In this document: one piece after another, positions 54,926 through 64,000 of the stretch | Position numbering within the stretch: position 1 is the stretch's first letter | Layout: each line of letters opens with the position of its first letter | From: Bolinopsis microptera | Taxonomy: Eukaryota > Ctenophora > Tentaculata > Lobata > Bolinopsidae | DNA length: 64,000 bases | Assembly: GCF_026151205.1 (NCBI RefSeq) | Contig: NC_087081.1 | Coordinates: 1,359,386 to 1,423,385, forward strand | Direction: 5' to 3' | The notes under the pieces: generated by a model | What the model was told of the DNA's origin: nothing | Database searches by the model: none | Seen by the model: the letters and a program-made list of their open reading frames with translations, nothing else | Translations under genes and position numbers: made by a program

Positions 54926-56290
54926 GTTGGGTTTGTCTTCTTTATGCTTTTACCTTATTCCAGCTTTTATTTGTTAATTTCAAGATATTAATATGCATTA
55001 TATTATTACAAAGGAAGGTGCAACTAGTAAAATAAGTTATCAAATGTGAATGTTAACACAGTAACAGGCTTTTGGAATATTGTTAATATGGATAATCGCT
55101 GAAAAACATATTGCATCCGGAGTAAATGATTCATCGCTTATTGATAAAGACTTTGTCGCTGAGGATTGATTTTAAATTTATACTTATAGCTGAAGATGAA
55201 ATTTGTAGCGGCGAACAGAATTCCAACTCGGGAACTGGTAATAATAAGTCAGATCTGGTTTAAAAGTTGAGACCATCAACAGCGACAGCTCTTACATCGA
55301 GTCGATTAAAGAGCATGTCTAATTCCATAATCTACTATCTTTACTGTATTACGGAAATGTGATCTCGAGTTGGAATTGAGTGCGTTACCTGTACGGAATT
55401 CCTAACGCACAAAATTCTTAATTTAGGAATGATTAGCACGGCTTGTTCAACAAAAAAGGATTTTATAGCATGAGACGGTTAGATAACTTCTGAAGAACTT
55501 GTCAACATTTTACGATTTTAGGTTTTGTAGTTTGTATGACATTTAATATTGCAGAGTGTTAAATTAATTCAACCCTTACGAAGGCTACCTGACATTTATA
55601 CTGAATCATGAAAACCGGTCAAAAATCATAATTCAACAAAAACTGTCATTAACCAGTCACTTATAAAAGTGTAACAGGATCATTTGGATAGATTTTGTCA
55701 GGGCAGTTTTTAAAGTTTCGTAGCAATAAGTATATCATTATATGTTTGTAATGCGGTGCAGTTAAATTTGTTCCCTTCAAAAAAAAACGGAGAACATTTT
55801 GATTGAAAACGGATCAGCTCCATTTATTCTAATACAAATGTTTGCGAAAAGACAAATAAATGATTGAGCTGGAGTCAGAAGATAATAATTTAATACTTAC
55901 TTACAAGTAAGTAAGTATTAAGTCTTAGAATTTTGATCAAATTATAAAGGTCAAGGTTTATTATTAAAGATCAGTAGGCTGTAGGATAGCCCTAAATACT
56001 GATACTCTATAATCGGCATGCCAAGTTTTCCGGCCAAATGTTTCCTCTTTTATTCTTTAGTTTTGAGTAGAATCAGTAATTTATAAGGTTTTAAAGATTT
56101 TTGTTCATTCCTTGAATGTACAAACATGCTTCTAAATGATAATACTTATCACTTGTCCGGACAACTTGCAGTTGATGAAGCAATAAAGGATAATATTTAA
56201 TTATCATATGGTAAATATATATGTTAAATAATTAAATATCGAGTTATGGCATAATGTTACGATTCAGATTACAATCTGCTTTCTCAAACT
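54926..56290. other. No gene seen after the receptor
   Basis: AT-rich sequence including the receptor's presumed 3' untranslated region. The only structure is the perfect hairpin at 55890-55921. Confidence 0.4.
55890..55921. repeat. Perfect 15-bp-arm hairpin
   Basis: TTAATACTTACTTAC, a two-base AA loop, then the exact inverse. Confidence 0.85.
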
Positions 56291-56615
56291 ACGTTGTTGA
56301 TGATTCTCTGCAGTTCGTCTTTGAAGATAATAATTATTAAATGTGTTGTTTGGGCCGTCGAGTTATGGCATAATATTATTAATCAGATTATATCATTAAT
56401 GGATTTTACTTGGATAATTAATGTACTTTCTGTTTCCTCAAATTACGTTGGTGATGATTCTTTGCAGTTATTTTTTTCACGAATCTAACTCAAATCATCT
56501 TCATCCAAGAAAATACAATTATCTCATCACTGATATGATACGATGATGTGATAATTCAACGAAATAGCTACCTCATGATCTAGAATCAAACACCGCGGAC
56601 CCTTCCATTTCCACT

Positions 56616-56768
56616 CCCTGATTCCTCCTCCTCCACTTCCTGATTCCTCCTCCTCCACTTTCTGATTCCTCCTCCTCAACTTCCTGATTCCTCCTCCTCC
56701 ACTCCCTGATTCCTCCTCCTCCAATCCCTGATTCCTCCTCCTCCACTCCCTGATTCCTCCTCCTCCAC
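56616..56768. repeat. 22-bp CT-rich minisatellite, seven copies
   Basis: The unit is CTGATTCCTCCTCCTCCACT plus two variable bases. The ERR/SGSGGGG frame on the minus strand comes only from the repeat. Confidence 0.92.
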
Positions 56769-57172
56769 TGATTATTCGTTCTAAAAAAATGAGGGAATGT
56801 CCTAAATTTTTCCCCGTTAAACCTAGGCCATAGGATCAGCTGATAATTAGTGATAAGTCGAAAGATTGCAAATCTGCACTTGCACTGAATTAGCTTCGGG
56901 TCTAGTGCTATATATAATTAAATATCATGACCATTTTAATACCGATTCTGCAGACCTCATTGTTATATTTGATAAATGGCGATGGTCGATGATTCTTGCA
57001 CCATCTTTTGCACCATCTTTTGGTTTAATAATACGTAATGTTTATTTCGATTTAAGTTATTCAGTTAATCTGATCAATAATCGCATAACTGCATGGTATT
57101 AAGAATAGTCAATTTGAACTGTCCTGAAAGTAATATTACGAAGATAGAGAAGCTGGAAGATTAAGGTGATTA

Positions 57173-57190
57173 AGGTTATTTTAAAATAAC
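57173..57190. repeat. 18-bp perfect palindrome
   Basis: GGTTATTTTAAAATAACC is self-complementary. It is followed by GCTCGTGC and, about 70 bp on, a CCCTCGTGC word, perhaps the remains of a small inverted element. Confidence 0.6.
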
Positions 57191-57693
57191 CGCTCGTGCA
57201 GTGTGCTAAATCACGTCGGCGTTATTTTCATAATAATCCCTCGTGCTACGCACTCAAAATTATTATAAACTTTTAAACTTTAAACAAAAAATAGGCTCGG
57301 AGGATATTCTACAGTCGGATTGGAGGTTGGTTTCCATGGTTTCCATATTACAGAGTCAAACTTTGCAAGGAAACCTTGTGGTTATCCTCTAATTATCCTA
57401 ATTCAGTAATAGATCACCTGAGTCGGGTAATTGATCATTTTCAATAGGATATTAAATCTTCACACTATTCATTTTTTAAATGATGGTCACGACTGATACC
57501 AGCATGGAAATCGAATATTTAACTTTGTCAAATAAATACAAATTAATTCATAAAATCACAAAGCATTCAACCGATCTTTCACGGTTAAAGGGAGCTACCG
57601 ATGTCAAAATCAGCACTAAATCTTCTCAGCACTAAATCTTCTCGGCAATAAATCTTCTCAGCACTAAATCTGATTCGAGAGATTAAAGACTTA

Positions 57694-58158
57694 GGGGCCA
57701 TCTACTTAGGACGTCCGGCAAATAGGGAATGGGTGGTTTTGGAATTTCGGACAAATCCGGACAGGGGGAGGGGGGTGGTTTCTGAAAATCCGGACGTCCG
57801 GAAATTTTGGCAGAATTATAAATGAAAAAGTCCCATTATTATTTCAACTCTTTAACACTAATAACTGTAAGTTTAGATCCCTGTATTTTGAACGAGTACT
57901 TAAATATACTTACATGTAATTGTAACTGTGCTAAACTTGTTCGACACTAAATGCTGAAATGCATTATTATCTATTTTAAGAAACTACACATTTTATTAAC
58001 AATGAATTTAAGTTGGTTTTATTTGTACTCTAAAGTAGCTGGAAATCCGGACGTCCGGGGGAGGGGTGTGGTTTTTAAAATTCGGACAAACCCGGATAGG
58101 GGGAGGGGGGTGGTCTGAAAATCTGCGATTTTGGCGGACATCTTAAGTAGATGGCCCC
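57694..58158. mobile_element. 465-bp PIF/Harbinger-like MITE
   Basis: The ends are GGGGCCATCTACTTAGGACG and an inverted copy with GGGGCCATCTACTTAAGATG. It is flanked on both sides by TTA (57691-57693 and 58159-58161), the 3-bp duplication typical of PIF/Harbinger. A second internal inverted layer consists of GGACGTCCGG and GGGGGAGGGGGGTGG words. No transposase is present. Confidence 0.82.
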
Positions 58159-58378
58159 TTAAAGAGTTCGAAATCCACAAATTATTGCTGTAATCTGGCC
58201 CACTTAGCAAGTCTGCGATTTATGCAACTAATTTCTCGAGCTGTAAATTGTTTGCCACGATCCCTCTAAAGTAGGACCTGAAGTCGACCATATACTTATT
58301 TGTGCATGCACCAATTAGATTATCCACGATAATCGGTCTTCATTCAAACAAATTATCGAAACCTTACAAGGCCGAGGT

Positions 58379-58527
58379 CTAATCAGGTTTGTCGCTGCTC
58401 AGCTGTACGGTTGCAAAAACGACCTCTCCGTCATCAGACCATAGAGGCCCCAAATTCTGACCAAGAGTAATTCCAGCTTTCTTGTATCCGAGCTCTAACA
58501 ATATCCCGCAGCTCCATAAACTTATAA
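58379..58527 (-). pseudogene. Coding-like segment, unidentified
   Basis: The minus strand reads LWSCGILLELGYKKAGITLG then QNLGPLWSDDGEVVFATVQL and SSDKPD to a TAG at 58379-58381. It looks like the end of a conserved protein. I cannot name the family, there is no start, and the upstream sequence is AT-rich. It could be a last exon, a processed fragment or chance. Confidence 0.25.
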
Positions 58528-58529
58528 AC

Positions 58530-59160
58530 ATCCATCAAATTTAGAAATAATGCATTATTTAATGTATATAGCTTCCCAATTATACACCATAGCTTCCTAG
58601 TTTTGTATTAACTTCCAAATGATTTCCTCAGCTTAATCATTCCGTCTCGACAGTGGGGTGTGTTAAATACCAGTTTAGCTGAGGTATCCTTATTGAGTCA
58701 TGAACCTCTTTTATCCTACGTAGGGAATAAATCATCAGCTGATATTGATAAGGGTTTAGATGATTAATTAAGATTTAAGTTGTTTAAGATTTACAATATT
58801 AAACAACAGTCGATTAAAATGTGTCTACCTTCTATTCAGTACAATGTCATCCATTAAGAAGACCCCAAAGCAGATTAATCCATAGTGACCTAAATAACAG
58901 TCCTCCTCTTCCCTTGCTTGACCTATTCTTCACAAATACGACAAATAGAAACAAATAAAAAAACCAGAGACTAGTATATAATGTTAAATGTAGAGTATCT
59001 TGACTGCGAATAAAACTAAAAATACTTCTCCCACAAACAGCGAATGATCACAATTTAGTCAAATATACAAAGATCTTCATAGCATTTGTAATTGTTGAGT
59101 TCTGAGGGTCAGAAAACTATGGGTGCGACCTAGATCAGTGATCAACAATCAATATGCCGG
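58530..59160. other. No gene seen
   Basis: AT-rich sequence without recognisable frames or arrays. Confidence 0.4.
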
Positions 59161-59166
59161 CAATTA

Positions 59167-59334
59167 TATACGCTAATCTAACTGCGTATTATGCGATTAC
59201 ACTATTAATTGGAAATTGATACAATAATCGCACGAGGCGAAGCCGAGTTCGATTATTGCAGTTATTTCACGAGGCGCAGCCGAGTGCAATAACTGGTGTA
59301 ATCGTATTATACATGCAGTTAGATTCGCGTATAA
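59167..59334. mobile_element. Small foldback element next to the large TIR element
   Basis: TATACGCTAATCTAACTGCG on the left is matched inverted at the right end (AGATTCGCGTATA), with further inverted words GCGATTACAC and GTGTAATCG. The core carries two CGAGGCGnAGCCGAG words. Superfamily not determined. Confidence 0.7.
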
Positions 59335-60353
59335 CTCCACGCCTCTGATGTTATAACCAGTGTAATTAGTTTATAATCGCACCTACTTTGTTGTAATACA
59401 GGGTGGGCCTCAAAAGTCTACCCATTTTTATCTCTTAAAATTGTAACAGCTCGCTGAGATCTCACTAATTATTTTATTTCAGAATGGAAAAGCGCCATAA
59501 CTTACGTTCTGATTAATATTTTTGATTCAAATTTTTAGAGAATGTCAATCTTAATTAGACACAACTTCGTGCTAAGTTTTGTGTGAGTCTGAGCTTGTCT
59601 GACAAAGTTAGCTCCTGAGTGTGCTAGCTTTAATTTCTCATCCAGAACTGTTTACATTGGTTAATAGAAACCACCAAAAAAAATCCTTGGTAAAAAAATT
59701 AAAAAACCACCGATTTATTTATGTTTTACCAATTCTATTGACCATGATACATCGCACATTCCATGTGAGAAGAACGATATGGACACGTTCATTGAAGTTT
59801 GAGGATATTGGTAAATTTCTAAAATAGCGTTTTCAACGATAGTGGCTTAATTTTAGCATCTATTAATCTAGCGTGTTCATAAGTTCTGAACATTAGCCAC
59901 GTGACCCATACTCCCATATGCACTGCTCAGAAATAAAATGTATTGCTTTTAGGCACTATAATGTAAAAAATGTCACATTTTTGTGACATTGTTTACCATA
60001 GCTGCCCAATTATCATTCCTTGGTCTGAAATATAGTAGATTAGGTCAATCTAACAATTATGATACAACATTGGTTAAAAGGCACGGATCGAACGGCTTTA
60101 AGGCAATATTTCGTAAACTTTGTCACACTCAGAATACGAGACCTCTTTTCTACTGTGAGGTGTCCTCAAAACCCTTTCAACTCATTATTTGATGGTTCTT
60201 CTGCCAATCATAGCCCTAAAATATGTTGTTTTGAAAAGTTAGCTAATACATGCACTTGGTTATTGGGAAATGATGTAAATTCTGTCACATTATATGGAAT
60301 TTGAAATTCTGGGTGAATTTCCGAAATCATTTATATCTGATTTTGGTTTGGAA

Positions 60354-60795
60354 GGCGGGAAAACTCTATATAAGGACGATACACGGATACAGTTGATTCA
60401 AGTATAGGGCAGTTGATGTAAACATCGTCACACAATTATACGACATCGTAAATAGGTTACATTTTGCGGGGAAAATCTATATAAGGACGATACACGGATA
60501 CAGTTTATTCAAGTATAGGGCAGTTGTTGTAAACATCGTCACAAAATGATACGACATCGTAAATAGGTTACATTTTGCGGGAAAACTCTATATAAGGACG
60601 ATACACGCGGATACAGTTGATTCAAGTATAGGGCAGTTGATGTAAACATCGTCACAAAATGGTACGACATCGTAAATAAGTTAAATTTTGCGGGAAAACT
60701 CTATATAAGGACGATACACGGATACAGTTGATTCAAGTATAGGGCAGTTGATGTAAACATCGTCACAAAATGATAAGACATCATAAATAGGTTAA
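60354..60795 (+). repeat. Tandem ~111-bp repeat, four copies, each with a TATA-like box
   Basis: TATATAAGGACGATACAC begins at 60367, 60478, 60589 and 60702. Each copy then carries GATACAG, TTCAAGTATAGGGCAGTTG, GTAAACATCGTCACA and a GACATCGTAAATAG word. The layout of TATA box then conserved downstream sequence resembles a core promoter repeated four times. It lies inside the ORF-less TIR element. Confidence 0.9.
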
Positions 60796-60899
60796 ATTTG
60801 GAAACAATGATTATAGAATGAAATAGTCTGTGATTAACATATTACATACATTATAAAATGGGCAGGGGTTTTTATATTTCCTGTACCTCTGTATTAATC

Positions 60900-61640
60900 A
60901 TTTCGGACTGTAATTAGGACTGTTCACGTGAAAGAAATTGTATCTAAATTTTACAATGACGTACTCGTATGTGACGAAATTTACATTTCTTGACCCTATT
61001 TTGAAGAACCATACCTCGGTTAGAATTCAATGTTCTTCCAGGAATTATTGGTTGGTTATTGTTCAGCAAATTAGAACTCAAGTTTAACAATGCTGAGTTT
61101 AATTTTACTAAGTTATTGAAATGTGACGAAATTCACTTTTCCTGCCCCAACAGTATAGTTTCAATGTGATGAAAAATTGGCATGGGTTTCTACATTTCTT
61201 GTATAAATCCATTCCGACTATAATAAGGACTATTGGTAGGAAATAAAATCTATCTAAATTTTAAAATTACGTATGTGACGAAATTTACATTTCTTGCCCC
61301 TATTTTAAAGAACCATACCTCAGTTAAAATTCAATTTTCTTCCAGGAATTATTGGTTGGTTATTTTTCAGCAAATCAGAACCCAAGTTTAACAATGCTGA
61401 GTTTGATATCACTAATTTACCGAAATGTGACGAAATTTACTTTTCCTGCCCCAATGTGATGAAAAATGGGCATGGGTTTCTATATTTCCTGTATAAATCC
61501 ATTCTAGCTATAACTCTATAATAAGGGCAGTTGATATGAAAGAAAATCTATCTAACTAATGCTATGGCTGATGTGACGAAATTTACATTTCTTGCCCCTA
61601 TTTTGAAGAATCATACCTCAATTAGTATATAATGTTACTT
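60900..61640. repeat. ~300-bp direct repeats, about 2.5 copies
   Basis: TGTGACGAAATTTACATTTC begins at 60970, 61274 and 61572. The first two copies are followed by matching GAACCATACCTC, CCAGGAATTATTGGTTGG and GTTTAACAATGCTGAG. The third copy is cut short after the second of these blocks. Confidence 0.88.
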
Positions 61641-62859
61641 TATCACCATCACTATGTCGATAAATTAGTTATTTTGCCAACACGGAGCAAATAAAGTTAT
61701 AATATTTTTTTTTGTGACGAAATTTACAAATTTTTACCCTGTTCAGGTGTTGAAATTTTGCCAATGTTAACATATCACTGCCATATAATAATTTATATGA
61801 CCGGCGTATGGTTGAAATATTGTTAATTGATCCATAGTACGTAATATAGGGTGTTTAAGTTGGTATACTAATATTTACTCAATTTCACACATGTTGAGAA
61901 ATCATACAAATTTATGTGACTAAATTTACCTATTTCTGCCTTCTGTATTTGTATTTGCCTATAACAATGAAATATGTGAACAATTCCAAACACATTCAGC
62001 TCACAAAATAATGCTAGACTATTCGGCATTTCTTGTCAGGATGTCATAAACATCCCTCATATAAATTTCTTAAATGTGTGACGGAGTTTACATGGTGCTA
62101 CCATTTAACGAAAAAAGTCGCTAAATATGTAGATAATAGTCATATGCAACTATCCTATAAATTTGAAATTCGAAAATTTGGTCAAACACGGCAACAAGGG
62201 GTCCATATAAACTCTGTCACGTTTTAATAGTGTGACAAAGTTTACAACTCACTGCCGGCCGCATTTAAGCGATATCTTATCGTCTGATAAAGATATCGTT
62301 ATGCGACAAAGTTTATCTAGAGGATGAAACGATTATCCTAACCATTGAGGGTTTATATAGTTTTATAGTGTGACACATTTTACATCATCGTGCCATTTAG
62401 TAGGGTCACTAATATTTACCAATATCCTCAAACTTCAATGAACGTGTCCATATAAACAAGCAGGAAGGATCATCTGTGATAGTCCTTATCAGTTAAAATA
62501 TAGAGAGAATGGAATGTACGATGGATCCATGTGAATAGAATTGGTAAAACGTGAATAAATCGGTGGTTTTTGATTTTGTTACCCAGGATTTTTTTTGTGG
62601 TTTCTATTAACCAATGTTAACAGTTCTGGATGAGAAATTCAAGCTAGCTCACTCAGGGGCTAAATTGGTCAAATAAGCTCAGTGAAGCTCGCAATCACAC
62701 AAAACTTGCCACAAATTTTTAGCTACTTGTATTGTTATTAACATTCTGTGAAATTTAGAAGCAAAAATATTTATCAGAACATAAGTTATGCCACTTTTTG
62801 TTTTACAAATAAACCGTGAGAAATTTGCCCTGCCTCATAAGCTCATACTGTGTTGTGTT

Positions 62860-64000
62860 AATGCAATGTAAGGATTGACTTATTCCAAACACAAGGAAAG
62901 ATGTTGTCCTAAACTATAAATTTAAATTTATGCCCACTAATGTATTTCGTGCGACCATTGCACCAACGGTCGTCAAACTACCTCAGGTAGTTGATTTAAG
63001 TCAATACTTGAATCAGCACCTCACAGTAGTAAAATACTCAGTTTGAATTAGGTCCTCATTTTGTGAGGTGCTCTCTCTTAGTCTAAGCATCTGCCTGAGC
63101 CCTGATTTACAGCATCTTTCAGGGAATCAGTGCAATTAGTTTAGTAATCGTACCTAATAAGATTTCGGTGACTCTCAAAACAGTGCAATTAGTTTTGTAA
63201 TCGCACCCCCTGGAAAAAAAATCTACCAAAAACCGGTGCAATTATGGAATTAATAAATGGCCGCCAAATAGGTCAAAAGTGGAGTTATATCAGTAAGGTG
63301 CCAGGTGGTCTGTGTACAAAATTGCTGGAAAAGATCGCTGGTGGAGATCTCCTGTCTGTTTAAAATAACCACCATAACAATAATTGGTGCGAGGAATAAA
63401 AAATGATCGTCTTTCAGCTAGTAATAAATGGTCTTCCCACGGTAAAAAATTATCCCCTTAGTTACTGAATAACAAAGGGTCACCTCAGAGCAACAAACGG
63501 CCGCTAATCGGGTGATTTTATCAACAGCAGCAATAGTAACGGTCCTATCAGGAAACAAATGATCTAAATAAATAGTAAATTATGGTTTTAGAATTTAAGT
63601 ATTCTAAATTTGTAAAAAGTAGATCGAGGCGTGGCATATTTCGTTATAGCTCTATAGGAAATGAACCGGACCAAAGAAGAACCGCATGCCGGACTGCAGA
63701 CAGGATTTCTGGTTAGCTAGGGTGGTCAATTACCACTGGTCATACGTCTTCATGATGAACAATATTTGCTTAATCTAGTTATTCTTTATTTTGTCGAATT
63801 TGTGGTACTGGTAGGAAGCCATTCTTTCTCTCCCAACATGAATGAGAGCATGACACGCGTGTTGCGAATATTAATAACGAATATTAATAACGGCACGCTC
63901 CTTATCACGCATACTGCAAATTAAGTCCTTTCAAGGTGCGATGTGGTAACGAATTCTCTTCTCACTTGCAACTTGCACCCTTTAGTTGTAATTTCGTACC
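62860..64000. other. No gene seen; short GTGCAATTAGTTTnGTAATCG duplicates
   Basis: GTGCAATTAGTTTAGTAATCG at about 63131 recurs at about 63183 and, as GTGTAATTAGTTTATAATCG, at about 59357 on the other side of the large TIR element. A GCACCTCAC/GTGAGGTGC inverted pair spans 63016-63072. No frame is recognisable. Confidence 0.45.

Larger units (their letters stand above)
59982..62383. repeat. Dispersed TGTGACRAARTTTAC motif series
   Basis: Plus-strand copies occur near 59982, 60970, 61122, 61274, 61425, 61572, 61713, 61914, 62076, 62231, 62302 and 62369. Inverted copies (GTAAACTTTGTCACA type) occur near 60113 and 60273. Most are followed 4-10 bases later by TGCC. They continue beyond the 300-bp repeats, where flanking sequence is unrelated, so the motif itself is what is kept. 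Confidence 0.75.
59440..62830. mobile_element. 3.4-kb ORF-less element with ~400-bp inverted ends
   Basis: The left end, about 59440-59830, and right end, about 62400-62830, are inverted copies. They share CCATAACTTACGTTCTGAT (one difference), TTTCTCATCCAGAACTGTT, GGTTAATAGAAACCAC, CACCGATTTATT, TTTTACCAATTCTATT and GGACACGTTCATTGAAGTTT. The outermost bases are diverged, so the exact ends and target duplication are not fixed. No transposase frame of useful length exists inside. The interior holds a tandem 111-bp array, roughly 300-bp repeats and a series of short conserved motifs, listed separately. Confidence 0.8.

Noticed and set aside
56527-56724. Glycine/glutamate-rich minus-strand frame
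   Set aside because: Translation of the 22-bp CT-rich minisatellite.
59398-59430. Mariner-type end (CAGGGTGGGCCTCAAAAG) at the left of the large TIR element
   Set aside because: It resembles mariner ends, but no inverted partner was found at the right side near 62.85 kb.

Overview
The window is AT-rich, intron-bearing animal DNA, most likely from a marine invertebrate and possibly a cnidarian. The evidence is canonical GT-AG introns, a rhodopsin-like receptor, and Ty3/gypsy, piggyBac and non-LTR retroelements. Many small foldback elements and very long tandem arrays point the same way. No bacterial or organellar features are seen. The phylum is an inference from transposon families; only the animal origin is well supported.

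Layout. 827-9447 (+) holds an eight-exon gene that I assembled by matching splice sites and phases. It encodes a 406-residue protein with an integrase-type DDE core. Its introns contain a foldback repeat, a decayed LINE on the opposite strand and a TC-rich microsatellite. 9.8-18.6 kb has no convincing gene; it carries foldback elements, short tandem repeats, two CACGTG clusters and possible decayed coding scraps. 18.6-26.25 kb is a 51-bp satellite interrupted near its left edge by a segment carrying a LINE ORF1-like frame.

26.72-36.56 kb is a complete Ty3/gypsy element on the minus strand. It has identical 115-bp LTRs, a 5-bp target duplication, a primer-binding site, a polypurine tract and one 1503-codon gag-pol frame. 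A piggyBac-like transposon of about 4.66 kb sits in its 3' untranslated region. The piggyBac transposase is unusual in having a Tudor-like N-terminus and a repeat-built coiled coil; it is broken by one frameshift near its C-terminus. 37.28-47.74 kb is a 10.5-kb array of about 402 copies of a 26-bp unit, with a 4.5-kb higher-order duplication.

47.7-64 kb holds several small terminal-inverted-repeat elements, a truncated CR1-like LINE, one seven-transmembrane receptor gene (53951-54925, +) and a large ORF-less inverted-repeat element (about 59.4-62.85 kb). That element contains a tandem TATA-bearing repeat and more than a dozen copies of a TGTGACRAARTTTAC motif.

The two host-like genes (integrase-core gene and receptor) show no functional link to each other. 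The rest of the window is a record of nested mobile-element insertion and tandem-repeat expansion.
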